Source: CAVRUD01 sp963724285
GTDB taxonomy: Bacteria; Chloroflexota; Chloroflexia; Thermomicrobiales; UBA6265
Direction: 5' to 3'
DNA: 64,000 nt
Assembly (NCBI GenBank): GCA_963724285.1
Contig: CAVRUD010000005.1
Location: 193,903 to 257,902, forward strand
Below, in pieces: positions 37,925-45,260 of this stretch. Both the position numbers and the translations under genes were made by a program. The stretch's first letter is position 1; each line of letters starts with the position of its first letter. The notes under the pieces are model-generated. The model worked only from the letters and a program-made list of their open reading frames with translations, did no database searches and had not been told where the DNA came from.

Positions 37925-38008
37925 GTCAGGCGTGATTTGTCAGGGTTCTCGGACTGGTAGGGCGCAGGGCAAGCCCTGCGCCCTACCGGTTGGCGAATCA
38001 CCCCTGAC
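37925..38008. repeat. Nested palindromic (REP-like) intergenic element in the gap 37761-38151
   Basis: The inner perfect palindrome ggtagggcgcagggc-aa-gccctgcgccctacc (37956-37987) lies inside a longer inverted repeat gtcaggcgtgatt / aatcacccctgac. It can fold into one hairpin. The rest of the 391-bp gap shows no gene; the ribosome site caggagg for the next gene lies at its end. Confidence 0.75.
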
Positions 38009-38151
38009 GCAACATTAGATTGGGGGCTTCAGCCGAGTTCAGACAGATGGCATGTCCCTTGCGCCTCCTCTCATCTGATCGGCGGCTTCGTCGACAGTGC
38101 GTCCGGATCGTAGACAACGACGCGGTCGCGGGCGATTCAGGAGGACGAACA

Positions 38152-38412
38152 ATGAGCACTCAAGTTATCTCCACCAGCGGCAGCTCGGGTGGCGCCGGCG
38201 AAGATCAGTTTGGCGTCTCGAACCTTGAGTACGACCTGATCATCACGATGGGCAATCTGCTCCAGAGTCAGGAAGTCCTGGCAAAGTATGCGGCCGACGC
38301 GGAAGCGGCGGGCGACCTCGACACTGCGGTGATTTTCCGCGAACTGCGCGATGGCAACCGCCAGTACGTCCAGCGGCTACGGAACGCTCTCGGGCGGTAC
38401 GTTTCGAACTAG
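38152..38412 (+). CDS. Small helical protein of unknown function (86 aa)
   Basis: ATG follows a strong aggagga site. The N-terminus is Ser/Gly-rich and flexible (STSGSSGGAGEDQFG). The rest is predicted helical: NLEYDLIITMGNLLQSQEVL, then AADAEAAGDLDTAVIFRELR and VQRLRNALGRYVSN, a two-helix antiparallel hairpin pattern. No signal peptide, no membrane segment, no cysteine. I do not recognise the family. The strong start signal and coding-like base use support a real gene. Its stop TAG runs into a GAGCG repeat-end motif. Confidence 0.7.
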   Translation: MSTQVISTSGSSGGAGEDQFGVSNLEYDLIITMGNLLQSQEVLAKYAADAEAAGDLDTAVIFRELRDGNRQYVQRLRNALGRYVSN

Positions 38413-38470
38413 AGCGTTCTTCCAAGAGGTCGGCCGCGTGTCCGGGTCGCCCGGGGCTCACGGCCAACCG
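38412..38470. repeat. Possible decayed MITE-like end with fold-back core
   Basis: GAGCGTTCTTCCAAGAGGTC after CTA partly resembles the family end. gcccggggctcacggcc at 38449-38465 is identical to the middle arm of the fold-back palindrome at 18006-18284. No partner end found. The following stretch to 38635 has no supported gene. Confidence 0.4.
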
Positions 38471-38635
38471 TTCAGACGAGCGCTTTACCGTCGCGAGATG
38501 CCGTTGGTCTCGGATCCTCGGCAATAGCAACTCCTTGCCATTGGTCTTCTCGCCATCGATTATGGTCAGACCGCCCAGGTCCTTCGCCTGGACGGTTGAA
38601 TACCTGCTCATGGATGGTCGAGGAGTCAGTGCCAA

Positions 38636-39353
38636 ATGCGAATCAAACTGCGCTATTTCGCGATGGCGCGTGAGATCCTGGGAAAAGGCGCAGAGGAGCG
38701 CGAGGTCGGGTCCGGGGCGACGGCCGGCTCGGTCTTCGATGAACTCATTGCCGAGGCGTCCAGACTCGAAGCAATGAAGGGGACCGTGCTCCTGATGGTC
38801 AATCAGGAGTACGTCAAGCCCGAAACACACGCTGAGCGACGGCGACGAGTTGGCGCTCATTCCACCGGTCAGCGGCGGGGCGAGTGACGCTCCGCCCGCT
38901 GGCCGGTTCGTCGTGACCGAGGCAGTGCTGGATCCCCGGGCGGTGGAAGCGCTCGTCGAATCACCGGCCGCCGGTGCGATCGTGACGTTCACCGGCACTG
39001 TCCGGGACAATGCACGTGGGCGCAATGTTGTCGCGCTCGACTACGAGGCGTACGCGGCAGCAGCCGAGAAGATGCTGGCCCAGATTGGCGACGAGATTCG
39101 GGAGCGGTGGGGCATCGATCGGGTAGCCATCGCTCACCGCACCGGCTACCTCACCCCCGGCGAGGCAAGCGTGGTCATCGCGGTGGCGTCGCCACACCGC
39201 GGCGAGGCGTTCGCGGCCTGCGCCTACGCCATCGAGCGGATCAAAGAGATCGTGCCGATCTGGAAGAAGGAACACTACACCGACGGCGCAATCTGGGTCG
39301 GCAGCGAAGCTGACTACCAACGCGAGATACGCGCAAGCGCCCCAGGGACGTAG
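38636..39353 (+). CDS. moaX: MoaD-MoaE fusion, molybdopterin synthase (frameshift in the MoaD part)
   Basis: The N-terminal part (residues 1 to about 80) is the ubiquitin-like sulfur carrier MoaD: RIKLRYFAMAREILGKGAEE and TVLLMVNQEYVKPE. After a +1 slip near 38828 it reads TLSDGDELALIPPVSGG. The frame continues with no stop into MoaE: VTFTGTVRDNARGRNVVALD, then VAIAHRTGYLTPGEASVVIA, and the catalytic Lys region VPIWKKEHYTDGAIWVG. The Gly-Gly that must be a free C-terminus in MoaD is internal, as in the MoaX fusions of mycobacteria, where cleavage after Gly-Gly is needed. Together they make molybdopterin from cPMP. Confidence 0.88.
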
Positions 39354-39354
39354 G

Positions 39355-40119
39355 ATGCATGGCCTCCTGCCTCCCGACCAGAGAACTTCGGTCCCACGAC
39401 GCGTCCGCGCCCCTTGGTCATTTCGAGAACTCCTGGCCGTCATCGCCCTTGGGATCTTTTTCGCGATTGTGGTCATCATCCTCGGAGCCATCATCGTAGC
39501 GGCGCTTCCCACCGCCGTCGTGGACGAACTGAACTCCGAGACTACCCAGGTCGTTGCCTTCGGCTCCGCCTTTTACCTGAGCCTCGGGGCGGCGACCTGG
39601 CTGCTGATCGTCCGGCGGAAACGCCTCCCCTGGAGCAGTCTTGGATTCGTCCCAGTCACTCCCCGGATCCTCCTCACGATGGTTCCGGCCGGCTTTGGCC
39701 TGCTAATCTTGAATGCCCTGCTGTTGGCTCCCGTGTCGTTCCTACTCGGCCTTGGCAGCGAGGAGCGCGCGCAGGAGCAGCAGGAGTCGTTCTCACCGGA
39801 CGGTTCGGGGTTTCCCGCCCTGGAGTACCTTGGGCTCTTTTTCCTCCTGGCGATCCTGGCGCCGCTCATCGAGGAGTTGCTGTTTCGCGGCCTGCTCTAT
39901 GGTTATCTACGTGGCCGAGCGGGAGTGGCGGTATCGGTCATCGTCTCCGCCCTCATTTTTGCGGTCCTGCACGTCGTGATCCCGCCACTTTTCGTTATGG
40001 GGGCCATCATGGCGGTCCTCGCCGAGCGAAACCGGAGCCTGTGGCCGAGCATTGCCCTGCACGCCACCAACAACGGACTGATCGTCATCATCCTCGCGAT
40101 CAGCAGTCTTTCTGACTAA
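39355..40119 (+). CDS. CPBP family intramembrane metalloprotease
   Basis: 254 aa with about seven hydrophobic segments. The Rce1/CPBP motifs are present: EELLFRGLLYGYL (motif 1, the catalytic EExxxR), FAVLHVVIP (motif 2) and IALHATNN (motif 3). Bacterial members process or modify membrane peptides, and some give bacteriocin self-immunity; the substrate here is unknown. It begins one base after the moaDE stop, so it is probably co-transcribed with it. Confidence 0.88.
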   Translation: MHGLLPPDQRTSVPRRVRAPWSFRELLAVIALGIFFAIVVIILGAIIVAALPTAVVDELNSETTQVVAFGSAFYLSLGAATWLLIVRRKRLPWSSLGFVPVTPRILLTMVPAGFGLLILNALLLAPVSFLLGLGSEERAQEQQESFSPDGSGFPALEYLGLFFLLAILAPLIEELLFRGLLYGYLRGRAGVAVSVIVSALIFAVLHVVIPPLFVMGAIMAVLAERNRSLWPSIALHATNNGLIVIILAISSLSD

Positions 40120-40144
40120 ACGGCCCACGCCGGCAAACGACGCA

Positions 40145-40178
40145 CGAAGCCCGGGACCGTTTCGGTCCCGGGCTTCGA
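40145..40178. terminator. Bidirectional terminator after the CPBP gene
   Basis: cgaagcccgggaccg and its complement form a perfect 15-bp stem with loop tttt-like (tttc is in the loop), 25 bp after the stop. It also lies just past the end of the convergent gene at 40203, so it serves both. Confidence 0.78.
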
Positions 40179-40202
40179 ATGTCTAAATTTTGCGCCGAGC
40201 AG

Positions 40203-40502
40203 CTAGGCGGATAATGTTCCCTGGGAGCTCATCTCGGCGGCGTGCCGGGCCGGCGGCGGACCCGCGGCCACGTGGTCCCACCCCGAATTCGGTTCATCGT
40301 CGAGTTCGATATCAAGAATCAGCTCGCCAGTCGCCGGCACCCAGTGATTGGATCGGCTTCCAACGAGCGCCATCGTGTACCCCTCTGGGAGCCGCCCACC
40401 GAGCGTCCCGCGGGTGTACATCCGCATCCCACCGTTGCATTCCACAATGAAGGCCGACGGTCCAGGGGCATTCAATCGATACCGGATCGCGCACGTTGAC
40501 AT
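40203..40502 (-). CDS. Hypothetical protein (99 aa)
   Basis: ATG 40502 is preceded by agagagg. The sequence is soluble and beta-rich (CAIRYRLNAPGPSAFIVECN, GYTMALVGSRSNHWVPATGE, LILDIELDDEPNSGWDHV) with two cysteines near the N-terminus. No family recognised and no conserved motif. Supported by codon use, the start signal and the terminator placed just past its stop; otherwise uncertain. Confidence 0.5.
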   Translation of the reverse strand: MSTCAIRYRLNAPGPSAFIVECNGGMRMYTRGTLGGRLPEGYTMALVGSRSNHWVPATGELILDIELDDEPNSGWDHVAAGPPPARHAAEMSSQGTLSA

Positions 40503-40880
40503 ACAGTGCCCTCTCTGAAGGCAACACCGCCACCTTCAACGCATGACCCGTCGCACATTACATCCCAAGAACTACGATCCCCACGAGCACTGGAGGGATT
40601 TTGGCTACCCGCCCAATGCGTTATGCGTAATGTACCACCTTTACCGCCAGAATCACCTCCACAACATCCCCATTTTGCGTGACCCAAGCGGCCTAGCCCG
40701 GGAAAACGAGACATGGCTTGGTGCTGGCTGCACAAACTCACGATTTCGGCTCCACACTTTCGCAACACTGGCTCCCGAACCTCATGACATCCCGTTGCTA
40801 CAGTCGTATCGAGACAACAATTGGGGCATTCCCAAGTTGTTCCCGCTTGTTCTGGGTCGTTGATCGCTCGTAGGATTCAT
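40503..40880. other. 378-bp gap without a supported gene
   Basis: Base composition is lower in GC than the flanks. A short open frame on the plus strand (40543-40863) has no ribosome site and atypical residues. The gap separates a minus-strand hypothetical gene from the response regulator and should hold divergent promoters, but no clear boxes were identified. Confidence 0.4.
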
Positions 40881-41708
40881 ATGTACACGTTTTCTGATGA
40901 CCGGCTTTCCGCGCCGCAACCCCTTGCCGGTGCGGGTGCCTTACCAGTCGTACGAGAGATGGCGGGCGCAATGGGACGCATTCTTGTGGTGGAAGACGAA
41001 GTCGATCTCAACGACCTCATCACCCGGCAACTGCGCCAGGACGGCCACGAGGTTTACCAGGCGTACGACGGCATCGCCGGTCTCAACCTGGCCGGCGCTA
41101 TTGAACCCGACTTGCTTGTTCTGGATTGGATGCTGCCTAAGCTTGACGGCCTCGCCGTCGCCCGTAAGATCCGTGAGCGCCAGATCACCCCAATTCTCAT
41201 GCTGACCGCCAGGAGCGAAGAGACCGATATCGTCCTGGGCCTCGAAGTCGGGGCGGACGACTATTTGACCAAGCCCTTTCGGATGCGCGAGCTGCAAGCC
41301 CGGGTCCGGGCAATGCTGCGCCGGGTGACCCTTCTCCGTGACGAACACGGAAGCGAGAGTTCGTATGCCGGCGAGGACGAGCGTGTCGAATCGGGCGGGA
41401 TCGAGATCAGCATCACGATGCGCACCGCGTCGGTGGGGGGTGAGGAGATCGATTTGACGCCGAAGGAGTTCGATCTCCTGACGCTGTTCGTCAGGCATCC
41501 CGGACGGGCATTCAGCCGCGACTACCTGCTTGAGCGGATCTGGGGCGACGACACCTTCGTCACCGACCGCACGGTCGATAGCCACGTTCAGCGTCTGCGC
41601 AAGAAGATGGGAGACGAGGCCGAGGCGATCCGCACCGTCTGGGGGATTGGCTACAAGTTTCAACCGCGGGCGACCGGATCGCCGGCATCCGCCGTCGAGC
41701 ATGGGTAG
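40881..41708 (+). CDS. OmpR/PhoB family response regulator
   Basis: 275 aa. The receiver domain begins GRILVVEDEVDLNDLITRQL, has the phosphoacceptor Asp in LLVLDWMLP, and the Thr/Lys switch residues in MLTARSEE and LTKPFRMREL. The C-terminal winged-helix DNA-binding domain reads LTPKEFDLLTLFVRHPGRAF, RTVDSHVQRLRKKMGD and VWGIGYKF. The start is uncertain: ATG 40881 adds about 30 unconserved residues; ATG 40971 would start right at the receiver domain. It pairs with the sensor kinase 6 bp downstream. The signal is unknown. Confidence 0.92.
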   Translation: MYTFSDDRLSAPQPLAGAGALPVVREMAGAMGRILVVEDEVDLNDLITRQLRQDGHEVYQAYDGIAGLNLAGAIEPDLLVLDWMLPKLDGLAVARKIRERQITPILMLTARSEETDIVLGLEVGADDYLTKPFRMRELQARVRAMLRRVTLLRDEHGSESSYAGEDERVESGGIEISITMRTASVGGEEIDLTPKEFDLLTLFVRHPGRAFSRDYLLERIWGDDTFVTDRTVDSHVQRLRKKMGDEAEAIRTVWGIGYKFQPRATGSPASAVEHG

Positions 41709-41714
41709 CGATCT

Positions 41715-43565
41715 ATGTCCCTAAACGGCCAGGACGCCCCTGGCGACGACGGCATCCGCCCAGCCGACGGCCATCCACCGGCATCGGACGTTGTCCATGT
41801 GGACCAGTGGCCTCGCCAGGACGAACAACGGTCGAAGTGGCGCTTCTTGCTCATCTGGCCCATCGTCACCGCGTACCGGCGCAATGTCCGTCAGAACCTA
41901 AGCTGGCGGCTGGCCGGATCGCACCACAGCACCGTACTGCTCACCCTCGTCCTCATTGGGCTGCTTATCTTTGGACTCGCCGTAGGATTCACATTCCACG
42001 AGAAGCCGATCCTCGAATCGCCAGACGAAGAAGCGCGAGTGGCAGCGACTGCCCTCCGCGAAAGCGGCCTCGACTCCCGCGCTGATCTGGAGGACGAGTT
42101 CACCACGGCTTACCTCCGATTCATGACGACCACCGCGTTCAATCGCGGTGACGATGGCATGGCACGAACAAATCTCGGCGCAGCCGACACCAAGACCGTC
42201 GACGAGTTGAGTGACGCATCGGCGATCTCGATCATCGACCCCAGCGGCATGGTGATCGCATCAAGTGACGATGATCTGGTCGGCACCGATGCGGCGAGAA
42301 CAAGTCCCTTCGCGGCGGAAGTCGCCGCTGCCGCGACGGCGGAGCGCCCGGACGGGGACACGGTTCTGGAAGACCAGAGCCAATCACCGGCATTGACCTA
42401 TGGCAGTTACCCTCTACGTGATGACTCTGGCCAAATCATCGCCGCCGTTGTCGTGGCGAAGGAGTCCGACCTCATTCCAGCGGGAAGCAACCTTCTGATC
42501 GAGACGGCCATCGGCGTCATTGCGGGCGGACTGTTTTTCATCTTCCTCTTCAGCATCCCGGCGTTGCCGGCGGCGGCGTTCTTAGGAATCCGCCGCGCTC
42601 GGGCCATCAGCCGACCGATCAAGGAGCTCGCTCGCGCGGCCGGGCTGCTGGCGGCGGGCGATATGCGCGTTCGGGTCCAGATTGACGGCGAGGACGAAAT
42701 CGCCCACCTCGGCACCTCGTTCAACCGAATGGCCGACCGCCTGGAGGACTCGCTGGCGACCGAAGTCGCCGCCCGGGCCCGGGCCGAGCAACTGCTCGCG
42801 GCCAATCGCGACCTTGTCGCGAACGTCTCGCACGAGCTGCGCACACCGGTGGCGCTCATCCGCAGCCACCTCGAAGCGCTTGAAGACGACCCGAGCAACG
42901 GCAACGAGTACACGAGGATCGCACTGCGCGAGACCGATCGGCTGGAGCATCTGGTCAACGACCTCTTCCAGTTGGTTCGCCTAGAAAACCACATCGTGAA
43001 ACTGGATCGGGAGCCGATCGACGCGGCTTCGGCGGTGCGGGAGGCGGTTGAATCCCTGGTCGAGCCGACCCGGCGCACGGCTGGAATCACGATGAAAGCA
43101 ATCATCGAACCGGGTGACCTCACCTGCCTCGGGGACCGGGCCCGGCTTGTTCAAGTCCTCCAGAACCTGATCCGCAACGCGATCCGGTTTACCCACGAGG
43201 GTGGCATCATCCTGGTCGGGGCGCGTCCCGACGGCAATCGAATCACCCTCTACGTGAAGGACACGGGGATTGGCATTGCCCCTGACGACCTACCGTTCGT
43301 CTTCGATCGCTTCTACCGGAGCGACCGCTCGCGCTCGCGCTCCGGTGGCGGGGCGGGGCTTGGGCTGGCCATTGCGAGGCAACTCGTCGACCAGATGGGC
43401 GGCGAGCTATCGGTGACGAGCGACGTTGGTGAGGGTTCAACCTTCACTATCAGCTTGAGCCGGGCACGCGCCGACTCAAGCCCGGCCAAGGCCTCTACGG
43501 ACACGGCCGTGACCGAGGTCGAGGTCCCGAGGCAGGCTGGCGCGGCCGCTACGAGCGCTTCATGA
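41715..43565 (+). CDS. Membrane sensor histidine kinase
   Basis: 616 aa. A first transmembrane helix (VLLTLVLIGLLIFGLAVGF, near residue 80), an extracytoplasmic sensor region of about 150 residues (PAS/Cache-like, with ISIIDPSGMVIASSDDDLVG) and a second membrane segment near 265-290 (AIGVIAGGLFFIFLFSIPAL). A HAMP domain follows (RRARAISRPIKELARAAGLL), then HisKA with phosphoacceptor His373 in VSHELRTP. HATPase_c has NLIRNAIRFTHEGG, DTGIGIAPDDLPFVFDRFYR and GAGLGLAIARQLV. It forms an operon with the OmpR-type regulator. Its 3' end overlaps the convergent MqnA-like gene by 17 bp. Confidence 0.94.
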   Translation: MSLNGQDAPGDDGIRPADGHPPASDVVHVDQWPRQDEQRSKWRFLLIWPIVTAYRRNVRQNLSWRLAGSHHSTVLLTLVLIGLLIFGLAVGFTFHEKPILESPDEEARVAATALRESGLDSRADLEDEFTTAYLRFMTTTAFNRGDDGMARTNLGAADTKTVDELSDASAISIIDPSGMVIASSDDDLVGTDAARTSPFAAEVAAAATAERPDGDTVLEDQSQSPALTYGSYPLRDDSGQIIAAVVVAKESDLIPAGSNLLIETAIGVIAGGLFFIFLFSIPALPAAAFLGIRRARAISRPIKELARAAGLLAAGDMRVRVQIDGEDEIAHLGTSFNRMADRLEDSLATEVAARARAEQLLAANRDLVANVSHELRTPVALIRSHLEALEDDPSNGNEYTRIALRETDRLEHLVNDLFQLVRLENHIVKLDREPIDAASAVREAVESLVEPTRRTAGITMKAIIEPGDLTCLGDRARLVQVLQNLIRNAIRFTHEGGIILVGARPDGNRITLYVKDTGIGIAPDDLPFVFDRFYRSDRSRSRSGGGAGLGLAIARQLVDQMGGELSVTSDVGEGSTFTISLSRARADSSPAKASTDTAVTEVEVPRQAGAAATSAS

Positions 43566-44331
43566 AGGTGACTTTGCCAATCGCCGGATAGGTCGAGCCG
43601 GGGATGCCTCGCTGCAGCAAAAGCTGGGCAGACCGCTGATCGTCGTCATCCAATTCGAACGTGTAGGCGTTCTGCATTTCGGCCAGGCGATCCCGGTCAA
43701 GGCCAAACGGTTGCGAGATCTCGCGGCGCAGCTCGCGCCGCCGCTCGTGGCCCATCGCAACCAGCCCCTTGAGGAAATCGACCACCGGTGTGACAGCCGG
43801 ACGGTCCGCATCCCGCGGCGCGACCAGCACATGATCAACTGCCCTGCTGCCGGTAAGAATCACCCAGGCCCGGCAAAGGTCTTCGCTAAATCCGGTTTCC
43901 GGCGGTTGCACGGCCAGCGGTCCCGAGACGATCACGACCTCGGCCGGTTCGTCCCCAGATCGTGACCAGGACGACGCGTGGATGCCGTAAAACGCGCGCA
44001 AGGTTGCCCTGGCCAGGATTTCACCGGCACCGTCGATGTCAACCAGGCGAACCGGGGTGATGCCGATCCCATCCGGGCGGACCGGACAGCGCATGGCGAC
44101 CAGGCCGGAATTGCCGGCGACGACCGCCACATCCGGCACAATCTGGTGGGTCTCCTGAAGCCAGGCATACTCCGCCAGGGGAACCAAGCCTGCGTCGTCA
44201 GCACCGATGTCTCGTCCGGTCAGGCCCTCCGTCGCGGTCACAGCGAGGTCCGCCGGGGCTTCCTCCCAGTCGGCGACGAAGGGATGGACCACCGGGGCGG
44301 TGATGAACGTGTTGTCGAGGAGAAGTCGCAC
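43549..44331 (-). CDS. MqnA/periplasmic-binding-like protein linked to fdhD
   Basis: 260 aa, starting at GTG 44331. VRLLLDNTFITAPVVHPFVA at the N-terminus and TGRDIGADDAGLVPLAEYAW resemble the MqnA/MqnD fold (a two-lobed substrate-binding fold used by chorismate dehydratase of the futalosine menaquinone pathway). DHVLVAPRDADRPAV and FLKGLVAMGHERRRELRREI follow. The match is by pattern only. No signal peptide is present, so it is cytoplasmic. It is the last gene of fdhF-fdhD-this gene. A role in quinone supply or in molybdoenzyme maturation is possible but unproven. Confidence 0.5.
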   Translation of the reverse strand: MRLLLDNTFITAPVVHPFVADWEEAPADLAVTATEGLTGRDIGADDAGLVPLAEYAWLQETHQIVPDVAVVAGNSGLVAMRCPVRPDGIGITPVRLVDIDGAGEILARATLRAFYGIHASSWSRSGDEPAEVVIVSGPLAVQPPETGFSEDLCRAWVILTGSRAVDHVLVAPRDADRPAVTPVVDFLKGLVAMGHERRRELRREISQPFGLDRDRLAEMQNAYTFELDDDDQRSAQLLLQRGIPGSTYPAIGKVTFMKRS

Positions 44332-44359
44332 GGCGCCCTCAGTTCGGTCTGTGAAACAG

Positions 44360-45259
44360 TTATGCGGTCTTGCCTTCAGCCGGCGCCGCCTCGACGACAA
44401 TTCGTTCCATGCCCGAATAGACGTTGAATCGCTCGCCCCGGACGAAACCCACGAGCGTCATCCCGAATTCGAGGGCGGCGTCGACCGCCAAGCTGCTCGG
44501 GGCAGACACGGCCGCCAGGACCGGCACACCGGCGGCGAGGCACTTCTGGGTGATTTCGAACCCGGCTCGGCCACTGACGACCATCACCGCGTTGCGCAAC
44601 GGGAGTTTGCCCTCGAGCATGGCCCAACCGATGACCTTGTCGACGGCGTTATGTCGCCCGACATCTTCCCGCACCGCTAGGACCTCGCCGGCGGGGGTGC
44701 ACAGAGCGGCAGCGTGCAGGCCGCCGGTCGCATCGAACAGTTTCTGTCGCTTCCGCACTCTTTCGGGAAGCCCGCTCAGCACCGATGCTGCGACCCTGAA
44801 CCCAGGCGGAATCTTGGTCAGTCCCTTGTCCGAGAGGGCATCGAGATTGGCCTGACCACAGATGCCACAGGCGCTGCTCATGACAAACGGCCGCTCACTG
44901 ATTTCGGCGATGCCGGGCGCATGGGGCCGCAGGTTCACCGATATCACGTTGTACTCTTGCTCTCCGACCCCTCCATCGCCCACACAGTAGGAAAGCTGCT
45001 CGATATCGTAGCGATCCCGCACGATGCCTTCGGAGAAGAGGAATCCGGCCGCGAGTTCGAAGTCCGCCCCAGGCGTGCGCATCGTGATCGCCACGTCGCG
45101 CACATCGCTCCCGGACTGGACCCGGATCGCCAGCGGCTCTTCGGTCGCCAGGGTATCGCGACGCGAGGAGGCCCGCCCTCTCTCAACCACCTGAACGCGG
45201 ACAGACGCCTTACTGCCGCGCCTTACTCCCCTGCCGGTGCGGTCGAGCGAGCCAACCAT
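44360..45259 (-). CDS. fdhD: Sulfur carrier/sulfurtransferase FdhD
   Basis: 299-aa protein that passes sulfur from IscS to the molybdenum cofactor of formate dehydrogenases. Conserved: TEEPLAIRVQ, TPGADFELAAGFLFSEGIV, SSACGICGQ with the two sulfur-carrying cysteines, GLHAAALCTPAGEVLAVRED, then VGRHNAVDKVIGWAM and the C-terminal SGRAGFEITQKCLAAGVPVL. ATG 45259 lies right behind the stop of the molybdoenzyme gene, so the two are coupled. Confidence 0.94.
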   Translation of the reverse strand: MVGSLDRTGRGVRRGSKASVRVQVVERGRASSRRDTLATEEPLAIRVQSGSDVRDVAITMRTPGADFELAAGFLFSEGIVRDRYDIEQLSYCVGDGGVGEQEYNVISVNLRPHAPGIAEISERPFVMSSACGICGQANLDALSDKGLTKIPPGFRVAASVLSGLPERVRKRQKLFDATGGLHAAALCTPAGEVLAVREDVGRHNAVDKVIGWAMLEGKLPLRNAVMVVSGRAGFEITQKCLAAGVPVLAAVSAPSSLAVDAALEFGMTLVGFVRGERFNVYSGMERIVVEAAPAEGKTA

Positions 45260-45260
45260 C

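Noticed and set aside
38474..38612. A minus-strand frame starting SRYSTVQAKDLGGLTIIDGE
   Set aside because: It looks protein-like at first but runs into repeat sequence. There is no clear ribosome site, and it would lie head-to-head against moaDE. At most a remnant.
40543..40863. A 106-codon plus-strand frame before the response regulator
   Set aside because: No ribosome binding site, atypical composition (many Asn, His, Tyr), lower GC than neighbours and no recognisable motif.
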